From the NCBI GenBank assembly GCA_900544255.1, contig UQUM01000023.1:1-30572 (forward strand): DNA of 30,572 bases, read 5' to 3'. How positions within the stretch are numbered: position 1 is the stretch's first letter; each line of letters opens with the position of its first letter. The notes beneath the pieces were generated by a model. The model was not told the DNA's origin. It did not search any database and was given only the letters and a program-made list of their open reading frames with translations. Positions 14,939 through 22,376 of this stretch are shown here, piece after piece. The position numbers and the translations under genes are program-made. The DNA comes from an uncultured Sutterella sp. GTDB lineage: Bacteria > Pseudomonadota > Gammaproteobacteria > Burkholderiales > Burkholderiaceae_F.

Positions 14939-15910
14939 TTAAACCGCCTGCCGCTCGAACCGCCGAAACTTCTCTTTTCCCCAAATCGCCGCCCACGCGT
15001 CAATCAACGGCGAATCATCCAACACGGCTTCGCAACGCCAAAAACCGTCCGTCAGTCCCGTGAGCTTCTGCGTCGTATTAAACGGCGTCTCCGTCAGGTA
15101 GCGCTTCAGATAACCGTCGTCGGACTCCAGCACCAAACGGACTTTCTCCCCGTTGCTGAAATTGAAGTGCCTATCGGCCACGTAGGTGTCCAACTCAAAG
15201 TCCTCGGGGCGATCCGCCACAAAGGGCAGCGTCTCCGCCGACCGCAGTCGGTGCAACGCCAAATGCCGCACGTCCTTAAAACCCTCAAACACACAGACGA
15301 GATACGTACGCTCGTCCTGCTGCACCAACCCCAGCGGCGACACCGTTCCGGTCTTCACGTCGCCTGAGGAATTTTCGTATTCGATATCGAGTTTTGTGTT
15401 GTTCCAGAGCGCCCTACTCACCGCCGAAAAAATACGCGGCAGGATTTTCGACGGCATCACCGGCAGTTTTCCCGGCACCGTCGCCACCTTCTTCAGCCAG
15501 CCGGCAGCAGGATCCCCCACGGGACTCTCCTTCATTGCTTCCCGCGCCCGGTCAAACAACGGCCGCAGGCTCTCCATGACGGCCGCCGGTAACAAGTACT
15601 TCATCTGCTCTTCCGCGAGGCGCAGCACCACACACTCCTCGGGCTTTAAACGGGTACCGCCCAAATCCGACTTTGGATTCATGCGCCGGTAGCCGTAGGG
15701 CTTGGCCCGCGTGTCGCTTACGACGGAAAACTCTTCGGAAGAACAGAGTCGCTGCAGTAGCCGTTGAAGGCGACGCACCGGGATCGGGGTTCCGGCTTCT
15801 TCAAGTTCATTCATCAATTCAACGGTGGAAATCCATCGGTTATGCGGAATGCGTTTCAGCACCGTCAGCAACAGCAGTGAGTCGGACGCACGGGAACCGG
15901 TACGAGCCAT
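14939..15910 (-). CDS. WYL-domain transcriptional regulator, copy 1
   Basis: A 323-aa protein. The N-terminal winged helix-turn-helix (LLTVLKRIPHNRWISTVELM, then VRRLQRLLQRL) is followed by the WYL domain (SPLGLVQQDERTYLVCVFEG, HLALHRLRSAE) and a C-terminal WCX-type extension (VRLVLESDDGYLKRYL). Such proteins, for example BrxR and CapW, bind palindromic operators and hold defence operons off until a signal appears. The start is set by GAAGGA 8 bases before the ATG. It is divergent from operon A-B-C. It differs from copy 2 at only five residues, all near the C-terminus. A degenerate dyad 50 bases upstream of its start suggests autoregulation. Confidence 0.92.
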   Translation of the reverse strand: MARTGSRASDSLLLLTVLKRIPHNRWISTVELMNELEEAGTPIPVRRLQRLLQRLCSSEEFSVVSDTRAKPYGYRRMNPKSDLGGTRLKPEECVVLRLAEEQMKYLLPAAVMESLRPLFDRAREAMKESPVGDPAAGWLKKVATVPGKLPVMPSKILPRIFSAVSRALWNNTKLDIEYENSSGDVKTGTVSPLGLVQQDERTYLVCVFEGFKDVRHLALHRLRSAETLPFVADRPEDFELDTYVADRHFNFSNGEKVRLVLESDDGYLKRYLTETPFNTTQKLTGLTDGFWRCEAVLDDSPLIDAWAAIWGKEKFRRFERQAV

Positions 15911-15960
15911 GACGAAGTTCCTTCTTCGGGATAACGATCCGCGCATTATCCCGCCTGGCT

Positions 15961-15977
15961 ACGTCAAATGGTGCCGC
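15961..15977. promoter_or_regulatory. Degenerate dyad upstream of WYL copy 1
   Basis: ACGTCA-AATGG-TGCCGC resembles the island dyad with two mismatches and starts 50 bases upstream of the WYL start. It could be an autoregulatory site. Confidence 0.4.
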
Positions 15978-16074
15978 TGCCGAGTTTTCCGAACAACAGC
16001 CACCGCCCCCGAACCGAAGCCGCTTCAGCACTCTTCCGCCACATATCCGTAGCCCACCGTTTTTCCAAATACAT

Positions 16075-16091
16075 GCGACACTATCTGACGC
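16075..16091 (-). promoter_or_regulatory. 17-bp dyad operator, site 3 (operon A-B-C)
   Basis: On the minus strand this reads GCGTCA-GATAG-TGTCGC. It lies 44 bases before the start of gene A. Confidence 0.65.
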
Positions 16092-16135
16092 TTCCGACTT
16101 TACTGTGACTTCCGAAATCCCACGGAGTCACTGTG

Positions 16136-17542
16136 ATGCTGATCTACGACAAATACCAACTTCAGGCCGTCAGACCTCAAAAGGAACGCCGCCACCATCC
16201 GGCTGAAGTACTTTGGGTTTACCGACTGCTCGTCCGGTTGACGAGCTGGAAGAAACTCGACATTTGGGCGTGGGAGAACCGCCGTTTTTCCGGCGCCTTC
16301 GCCCCCATTGCACAATTTACTGCCCGAGTCTACAGGCTTGAAGCCCGTCACCGCCCCGCACTTCACGTAGCCGTCCGCTCCTCCGAAGAGGCCCCTCATT
16401 ACCCCGACGCAGCGCCGTCATTCTTCAACATCAAAACGTTGCAGCTAACGGACAACGAGACCGGCGACACGCTCCCTCTCACACGTGAAGGTGCGACAGC
16501 CACGGATGCCGGTTGGGTGTTGGGTGCCGCCGCAGCCGCAGGCCTCATTTCCGCCGATGCCGCTGCAGAGCCGCCCACGGAACTCACGGAAGCGCTTGCC
16601 ACTCAAGAAAATCGTTTAGGTTCCAAGCCGAGCCTCACGGAGCTCTTTCATGAACCGCTCTGTGGCAATCTGCAGCGCCTGCAGTCGCTTTTTGCGCTCA
16701 CCGACACGGAAACTCAGATCTTGGGGTTCGTCACCTTGGCCGGCACTCACGGGACCGTCCTCGGCAATCTCTTGGATTGCTTTGATTTTGAGAATCACAA
16801 CCACTCACCCCGTTTCCGTGACGGCATCTTCCGCGTGATCGCGGGTATCATCGGTACAGCGTTCAAACGGCCGACGGCAGAAATCCTCCGTCTCTTGGTG
16901 CGCTCTTCCCCGTTAATGAAGCATCTCCTGGTGCGAAATCCCGCGGATTCCCCTGTCACCGACAACGGCCTCTGTCACCACCTCTTTGCCGGGCCGTATT
17001 TCCCTTTGAACACGCTTTCAGACGTCATGGATTTGCCGATGACGGAACAAGAACTCACCGCCGGTTTATTCACCCGCCTGCCGGTCGCGGCAGAAACGAA
17101 ACCGCTTTCTGAAAATCATCCCTATATCCAAGCGTTACGCACCGGCTCCACCGGCCTCAGCATCGGTTTGTTGCGCGGTTCCTTAAAAAGTCACCTTCCG
17201 AGCTTGGAAGCCTTCGCGCAGTATTTAGGAGCGCCCCTTTTCCTTCTGTCGCCCTCCCCTGTCGTGTTGCGCGATTTCTACGACGTCGACCACACCTTGC
17301 CGCGCACAGAGGTGCTCATCCGCACGTTCACGGCCCTCCGAGGACACGCCAAAGCCGTTTTACTCATTTCGGAAGCGGAAGACATCCTCTGTGACGACAG
17401 CGCCGCGTGTGAAGCCCTGACAGCCGCCGTGCGGCAAAGCCCGTTTCCGATCGTCTGGCATTCGGATCTGCCGGGGCTCTTTCAATGGCTGACACCCCAA
17501 ACACCGGGATTTCATCTCCTCTCACACCGATTTACTTTTTGA
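16136..17542 (+). CDS. Protein A: pseudo-AAA paralogue of the AAA+ ATPase E
   Basis: A 468-aa protein. The N-terminus (EVLWVYRLLVRLTSW) and the central helical segment (LCGNLQRLQSLFALTDTETQ) match the same regions of E and B. The C-terminal third is in the place of E's first AAA domain but has lost Walker A (LLRGSLKS where E has YGAPGSGKT). It keeps a Walker-B-like LLISEAEDIL with Ser for Asp, and it ends before the second AAA domain. ATP binding or hydrolysis is therefore unlikely, and a structural or targeting partner of E is plausible. GGAG lies 8 bases before the ATG at 16136. First gene of the A-B-C operon. I know of no named family. Confidence 0.8.
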   Translation: MLIYDKYQLQAVRPQKERRHHPAEVLWVYRLLVRLTSWKKLDIWAWENRRFSGAFAPIAQFTARVYRLEARHRPALHVAVRSSEEAPHYPDAAPSFFNIKTLQLTDNETGDTLPLTREGATATDAGWVLGAAAAAGLISADAAAEPPTELTEALATQENRLGSKPSLTELFHEPLCGNLQRLQSLFALTDTETQILGFVTLAGTHGTVLGNLLDCFDFENHNHSPRFRDGIFRVIAGIIGTAFKRPTAEILRLLVRSSPLMKHLLVRNPADSPVTDNGLCHHLFAGPYFPLNTLSDVMDLPMTEQELTAGLFTRLPVAAETKPLSENHPYIQALRTGSTGLSIGLLRGSLKSHLPSLEAFAQYLGAPLFLLSPSPVVLRDFYDVDHTLPRTEVLIRTFTALRGHAKAVLLISEAEDILCDDSAACEALTAAVRQSPFPIVWHSDLPGLFQWLTPQTPGFHLLSHRFTF

Positions 17543-17564
17543 TCGTTTACGAACAAATTCCCTT

Positions 17565-18833
17565 ATGACGAACCACCTCACGTTTGCCTCACTGCACCCG
17601 GCGGAATTACTCTGGGTATACCGACTTCTCACCGCCGGCCGCGCCTGGGCCGTCTGTGACCCCCGCTGCACCGACGGTCTTGCCGACGGCTTCCGGGCTT
17701 TTCACCGGTTCATCGACAACGTCCGGTTGCTCGATGACTTGCTGGTACAGTCCGACGATCCGCCGACAGCACCGTTCGGATGTTCTGCTCAAACCCCGGA
17801 AGGCGTGTTCGCTTGGGCGGCCGAAGCGCATCTCCTCACCCAAGAAGCGGCGCAACAAACACCAGTTGAATTAGCGCAAGCTCTTGCAAACCTGGAAGCC
17901 TCCTTAAGTCAAACGCCAACGCTTGATGCCCTCTTTAATAAGCCGCTCCTCAGCAACCTGAAGCGGCTTCAGGCGCTTTACGCGCTCACCGATCTGGAAA
18001 CCCAACTGCTGGCCTTTGCGACCTTAGTTTCAGAACCGCGCCGTCATGCGGTTTACGCCGTTCTCCGGTGTTTCAACTTCGAGGCCGACTACAGCATTGC
18101 ACCGGCTGTTTTTGCCTGTGCGGCCGGCATGTCGTTTGAAACAGCCCGTAATCTCTTTTACGCCGACTCGCCCCTCACGCGATTTCTGCTGCGGCGCAAC
18201 AGCACGGGGTACGGCCATGATTTCAGTGCCCGCTTGGGGTGCGGCGAATTCCTGCCGTTGTCCGTCCTGATGGATCGGCCGCTGTATGACGATGAAGCAA
18301 CTTGCGGGCTCTTTTCACCGACCGATCTCACGTTACTCCCCGCCGCAGGCGCTTCCGCCGCCGTCGATGTCCCTTCTCGGGAAAGAGCGCTGTGGCTTAC
18401 CCAAAGCATTCACAACGCCGTCGCCGATAACACCTGCGGCTTCAACCTGCTTTTCCGCAACCGGAGCGAACTGCGGCTCATCCTGCGCCACCTCACCTCG
18501 TCCGGCCTTCACGCCTACAGTCCGACCCCGTCGGACATCGTGCGACAGAACGACGAAGTGTCTTATCCCCATAATGAGATGCAGGTGCTGCGCTTTTCCC
18601 AGGCCATTCTCCGAAACCGCCGAGACGCCTTTCTCGTTGTGGCAACGGCGGACGATCTCTTTCTCAAAAACGTCCGCCAATGGGCCGGTCACTCCATGAT
18701 CGGCAACCGAGGCGAAATTTTGTCGTGTCTCAAAACCAATCCGACGCCGACGCTGTGGTATTCCGATCCCCGCACCCCGACCGCTTTGATCGACTTGATT
18801 GCCGACGGCTTTGCCTACGTCGGCACGCCCTGA
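17565..18833 (+). CDS. Protein B: second pseudo-AAA paralogue of E
   Basis: A 422-aa protein with the same architecture as A. Its N-terminus ELLWVYRLLTAGRAW and central LLSNLKRLQALYALTDLETQ match A and E, and SPLTRFLLRRN matches A's SPLMKHLLVRN. In the pseudo-AAA part, Walker A is replaced (LLFRNRSEL) and Walker B is reduced to FLVVATADDLF with no catalytic Glu pair. It starts 22 bases after A and has no clear ribosome-binding site, so translation is probably coupled to A. Role inferred as an inactive subunit acting with E. Confidence 0.8.
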   Translation: MTNHLTFASLHPAELLWVYRLLTAGRAWAVCDPRCTDGLADGFRAFHRFIDNVRLLDDLLVQSDDPPTAPFGCSAQTPEGVFAWAAEAHLLTQEAAQQTPVELAQALANLEASLSQTPTLDALFNKPLLSNLKRLQALYALTDLETQLLAFATLVSEPRRHAVYAVLRCFNFEADYSIAPAVFACAAGMSFETARNLFYADSPLTRFLLRRNSTGYGHDFSARLGCGEFLPLSVLMDRPLYDDEATCGLFSPTDLTLLPAAGASAAVDVPSRERALWLTQSIHNAVADNTCGFNLLFRNRSELRLILRHLTSSGLHAYSPTPSDIVRQNDEVSYPHNEMQVLRFSQAILRNRRDAFLVVATADDLFLKNVRQWAGHSMIGNRGEILSCLKTNPTPTLWYSDPRTPTALIDLIADGFAYVGTP

Positions 18834-18853
18834 TTTTCTATTTCAAACCGCTT

Positions 18854-20287
18854 ATGTTCTACTCACGCATCGCTTCAGACGCCGTTCTGCCGAATCTTGA
18901 AATCGGGTTCAATCACCACAACGAGCCGACTCCCGTGGGCGACCTCTGGTTTGCCACCGTCGCGGCCCTCCGAAACTCAGCGCCTTCGGACTTCACGGCG
19001 CGACTTCTCACAGCTTCGTTGATGTTGCATTACGAAGCCGATGAAACCTCCGCCGCCGCGGCAATCATCGCCGACAATTTCTTTCTCGTCACGTTACCGA
19101 ACGTTCCGGAGCCTGTCCGCATAACCGCCCAACGGTTTACTCAGGCGGGACTTCCAACCGGCCTTGAACGACTGTCTGCTGATGCGTGTCCGCAAGTCCT
19201 CCTCTACCGCACCGCCGTCATCATAGCCCAGTGCCGCGACGCTCTTGAGCGTCGGACGACGTTTTGCCGTCGGGAAGATTGGTTCGCCCACAGCCGCACT
19301 GCCGAACCGATTCTCACCCGATGGGAAACGATGATCGCCACGATCGACCGGTTAAGGCACCGCCTTTCAGCGTCTGCCGACGTCGGTCAGTTAGACCGAG
19401 CGCTCGAAGCAGTCTGCGAAACGCTACATCAGGCAACGTGGGCTTTTGAAGATCGTTTCCAACGTAGCCCATCCTGTCCGCATTTTCGAGTAACCGGGCG
19501 GCCGGCGACATTGCGTGCTTTCCTCAAAAAGACCGTGACGCGCTTCGGCTTGCAATACGCCGAACAGCATCCGACAAGCGTCATTCTCCGCTCAATTGAA
19601 CTGCCGGTGCCCGTCGCCGTCCGGCTCTTTGACGGCCTCGCCGCGGCCTTTCCGCATCTTCACTTCGAACCTATACCTTATGACACGAAACGCACTTTTC
19701 AAGGCGACGTCGTTTATGAAGCCGATTATTGGAAACTACAGGAAACACTGGAACCGCTCTTTTACGACGGCACCGTCAATCCGGTTGCGGCCCTGCTGAA
19801 AAATCCTCCGACCACCGGGTGGCGCATCACCGGCCGCAGGGATGCACTTCACCGATTTCGTCAACGGGAAGTCCCGTTATTCCGACTACCCAACCGCCGG
19901 ACGGATGACGGGAACGGTCTCTTCATCTCCACGGGCTATCCCGACAGCGGCCTCAATCAGCTGATGCAGCTTCTGAAACATCGCCATCCGGAATTGACGT
20001 TCCGCCGAGTCCAGCTGCCGGAGCGCCTCTCTTTTTCGCCGTCGTGTTCTGCCCGGGAAACGCCCCTCTTCGGCACCAATCCGTTTGAGACGACTTCAGC
20101 CATCGATTCTCGGAATGACGCCATCGCACGGCACTGGTCTTCATTGATCTCGCCGACTCAAGGGCGTGAGTACCTGCCGAAGCATTACCAACACTGGCAA
20201 TCATGGCTACGGGCGATGACGACCCCCTCACCAACGGCCGCCGATGCGCACTCTGTTTCCGGCTCCGTCACCTGCGACACCGTCTGA
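18854..20287 (+). CDS. Protein C: unknown, with two similar C-terminal segments
   Basis: A 477-aa protein starting MFYSRIASDAVLP, 20 bases after B, again without a ribosome-binding site. The N-terminal half is helical and unrecognised. The C-terminal half has two similar segments. One begins FRVTGRPATLRAFLKK and ends in LPVPVAVRLFDGLAAAFPHL. The other begins WRITGRRDALHRFRQ and ends in SGLNQLMQLLKHRHPEL. The pattern of a hydrophobic helix, then FPxLxF, then a strand recalls the ferredoxin-like YubB/Api92 domain, a tentative match. Its stop codon lies within a dyad operator copy. It is probably part of the same machine as A, B, D and E. Confidence 0.7.
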   Translation: MFYSRIASDAVLPNLEIGFNHHNEPTPVGDLWFATVAALRNSAPSDFTARLLTASLMLHYEADETSAAAAIIADNFFLVTLPNVPEPVRITAQRFTQAGLPTGLERLSADACPQVLLYRTAVIIAQCRDALERRTTFCRREDWFAHSRTAEPILTRWETMIATIDRLRHRLSASADVGQLDRALEAVCETLHQATWAFEDRFQRSPSCPHFRVTGRPATLRAFLKKTVTRFGLQYAEQHPTSVILRSIELPVPVAVRLFDGLAAAFPHLHFEPIPYDTKRTFQGDVVYEADYWKLQETLEPLFYDGTVNPVAALLKNPPTTGWRITGRRDALHRFRQREVPLFRLPNRRTDDGNGLFISTGYPDSGLNQLMQLLKHRHPELTFRRVQLPERLSFSPSCSARETPLFGTNPFETTSAIDSRNDAIARHWSSLISPTQGREYLPKHYQHWQSWLRAMTTPSPTAADAHSVSGSVTCDTV

Positions 20288-20290
20288 CGC
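20274..20290 (-). promoter_or_regulatory. 17-bp dyad, site 4 (end of gene C)
   Basis: On the minus strand this reads GCGTCA-GACGG-TGTCGC. It overlaps the stop codon of C and lies 8 bases from the 3' end of WYL copy 2. It precedes no gene start, so it may be a recombination boundary or a roadblock site rather than a promoter operator. Confidence 0.5.
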
Positions 20291-20297
20291 ACTGAAG

Positions 20298-21269
20298 TTA
20301 AACCGCCTGCCGCTCGAACCGCCGAAACTTCTCTTTTCCCCAAATCGCCGCCCACGCGGCAATCAACGGCGAATCATCCAACACCGCTTCGCAACGCCAG
20401 AAACCGTCCGTCAGTTCCGTAAGCTGCTGCGTCGGATTAAAAGGCGTCTCCATCAGGTAGCGCTTCAGATAACCGTCGTCGGACTCCAGCACCAAACGAA
20501 CTTTCTCCCCGTTGCTGAAATTGAAGTGCCTATCGGCCACGTAGGTGTCCAACTCAAAGTCCTCGGGGCGATCCGCCACAAAGGGCAGCGTCTCCGCCGA
20601 CCGCAGTCGGTGCAACGCCAAATGCCGCACGTCCTTAAAACCCTCAAACACACAGACGAGATACGTACGCTCGTCCTGCTGCACCAACCCCAGCGGCGAC
20701 ACCGTTCCGGTCTTCACGTCGCCTGAGGAATTTTCGTATTCGATATCGAGTTTTGTGTTGTTCCAGAGCGCCCTACTCACCGCCGAAAAAATACGCGGCA
20801 GGATTTTCGACGGCATCACCGGCAGTTTTCCCGGCACCGTCGCCACCTTCTTCAGCCAGCCGGCAGCAGGATCCCCCACGGGACTCTCCTTCATTGCTTC
20901 CCGCGCCCGGTCAAACAACGGCCGCAGGCTCTCCATGACGGCCGCCGGTAACAAGTACTTCATCTGCTCTTCCGCGAGGCGCAGCACCACACACTCCTCG
21001 GGCTTTAAACGGGTACCGCCCAAATCCGACTTTGGATTCATGCGCCGGTAGCCGTAGGGCTTGGCCCGCGTGTCGCTTACGACGGAAAACTCTTCGGAAG
21101 AACAGAGTCGCTGCAGTAGCCGTTGAAGGCGACGCACCGGGATCGGGGTTCCGGCTTCTTCAAGTTCATTCATCAATTCAACGGTGGAAATCCATCGGTT
21201 ATGCGGAATGCGTTTCAGCACCGTCAGCAACAGCAGTGAGTCGGACGCACGGGAACCGGTACGAGCCAT
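20298..21269 (-). CDS. WYL-domain transcriptional regulator, copy 2
   Basis: A 323-aa near-duplicate of the regulator ending at 14939. The winged helix, WYL domain and C-terminal extension are the same. The five differences are in the last 60 residues (for example MET for TET, FNPTQQLTEL for FNTTQKLTGL, and IAAW for IDAW), the region that in this family often contributes to ligand sensing or multimer contacts. It is divergent from operon D-E. With identical DNA-binding domains both copies should see the same operators and may cross-regulate both operons. Confidence 0.92.
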   Translation of the reverse strand: MARTGSRASDSLLLLTVLKRIPHNRWISTVELMNELEEAGTPIPVRRLQRLLQRLCSSEEFSVVSDTRAKPYGYRRMNPKSDLGGTRLKPEECVVLRLAEEQMKYLLPAAVMESLRPLFDRAREAMKESPVGDPAAGWLKKVATVPGKLPVMPSKILPRIFSAVSRALWNNTKLDIEYENSSGDVKTGTVSPLGLVQQDERTYLVCVFEGFKDVRHLALHRLRSAETLPFVADRPEDFELDTYVADRHFNFSNGEKVRLVLESDDGYLKRYLMETPFNPTQQLTELTDGFWRCEAVLDDSPLIAAWAAIWGKEKFRRFERQAV

Positions 21270-21319
21270 GACGAAGTTCCTTCTTCGGGATAACGATCCG
21301 CGCATTATCCCGCCTGGCT

Positions 21320-21336
21320 GCGTCAAATGGTGCCGT
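21320..21336. promoter_or_regulatory. Degenerate dyad upstream of WYL copy 2
   Basis: GCGTCA-AATGG-TGCCGT has one mismatch to the island dyad and starts 50 bases upstream of the WYL start, as in copy 1. Confidence 0.45.
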
Positions 21337-21433
21337 TGCCGAGTTTTCCGAACAACAGCCGCCGCCCCGAACCGAAACCGCTTCAGCACTCTTCAGCCAC
21401 CTATCCATAGCCCCCCCGTTTTTCCAAAAACAT

Positions 21434-21450
21434 GCGACACTATTTGACGC
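21434..21450 (-). promoter_or_regulatory. 17-bp dyad operator, site 5 (operon D-E)
   Basis: On the minus strand this reads GCGTCA-AATAG-TGTCGC. It lies 49 bases before the start of D, in the same relative place as site 3. Confidence 0.65.
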
Positions 21451-21499
21451 ATCAGGTTCCAAACTTCGTCACGTAACCAAAGACTTAACGGAGCCCGCT

Positions 21500-22315
21500 A
21501 TGAACAGCACCACCCTCATTCCTACGACACCACACCGCGGTTTTGATCCCCTCATTGAAGACGAGGAAGAGGCCTGCCTTGTCCGCCGTATTACCCTCAC
21601 CAGCTACGACGACCTTTATCGTCTTGAAAAAGCGAGCATCACTCCCGACGGACTGCCCAATTCGGAATTGACGCGCTTCAGCAACGCTTTTGCCCGCCGT
21701 TTCGGCGTCTTTCTCTTTGACGTTCGTCTGCCGCACCCGACCACAACGTTCTTGACCGACCTTAGTCTCTGGATCAAAGAACACCGCCATCAGTACCGTT
21801 GCCCGGTCGTGCTGTTGCCGACAACAGCAACGGCTACGCCTGACACCGTCGCCGCTTTAGCAAAAGTCGCGCTCGTGCTCTTTTATCGTCCACATCTTCC
21901 GGACGACTTGTCGTCCTTCTTCGAAACCATGATGTCCGAAGACGCCGTCATCCGCTGTGACCTTTGGGACATCGTCACCGCGACGCAAAACCGCGGCTGT
22001 TGGGAACTCGTGACCTACATCGGCGCCACGACCGACGCGGATCAACTGCAACAAGCAGGCATTCAGTTGCTGACGTCGTTTAACGCCCCGACAACGCCGC
22101 CCGCGTGGCTCGTCAGTTTTACCGCGGGCGCCAAAGCCTTAACCAAGAATCCGTTGCAACCGATCTTTCGCCGCCTGGCAGACAACGTCAAAGACGGTCT
22201 CATCGTCTGCGCCGTCAAAAAGGAGTCTTCCTGCGGCCACGGCTTTCGCATTGCTGTATTGAGTCGGACGAATTTTCCCGATCCGTCGTCGTCCGCTTCC
22301 CTGATTTCGAAATGA
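21500..22315 (+). CDS. Protein D: unknown, possibly FtsZ/tubulin-like fold
   Basis: A 271-aa protein with GGAG 9 bases before the start. There is no signal peptide or membrane segment. The C-terminal part (ADQLQQAGIQLLTSF, then a strand-rich DGLIVCAVKKES and FRIAVLSRTNF) resembles the C-terminal domain of FtsZ, where a helix is followed by strands ending in VTVIATGF. The GTP-binding GGGTGTG loop is absent, so a GTPase would not be expected. The match is by eye and weak. First gene of operon D-E, 61 bases before E. Confidence 0.65.
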   Translation: MNSTTLIPTTPHRGFDPLIEDEEEACLVRRITLTSYDDLYRLEKASITPDGLPNSELTRFSNAFARRFGVFLFDVRLPHPTTTFLTDLSLWIKEHRHQYRCPVVLLPTTATATPDTVAALAKVALVLFYRPHLPDDLSSFFETMMSEDAVIRCDLWDIVTATQNRGCWELVTYIGATTDADQLQQAGIQLLTSFNAPTTPPAWLVSFTAGAKALTKNPLQPIFRRLADNVKDGLIVCAVKKESSCGHGFRIAVLSRTNFPDPSSSASLISK

Positions 22316-22376
22316 TTTTTCTCAAGTATCTTCCCTATCTGCCCAAACGACCGAACCCATTGATTAGGAAACTCCC

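Larger units (their letters stand above)
14939..16091. repeat. 1.15-kb direct repeat, copy 1
   Basis: This segment covers WYL copy 1, its promoter region and the dyad at 16075. It matches 20298-21450 throughout. The 820 bases from 15141 to 15960 show no difference from 20500-21319. Differences cluster in the 3' end of the gene and in the upstream intergenic part. Confidence 0.93.
20298..21450. repeat. 1.15-kb direct repeat, copy 2
   Basis: Same orientation as 14939-16091, separated by about 4.2 kb that holds A, B and C. Recombination between the copies would delete A-B-C and one WYL gene. Confidence 0.93.
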
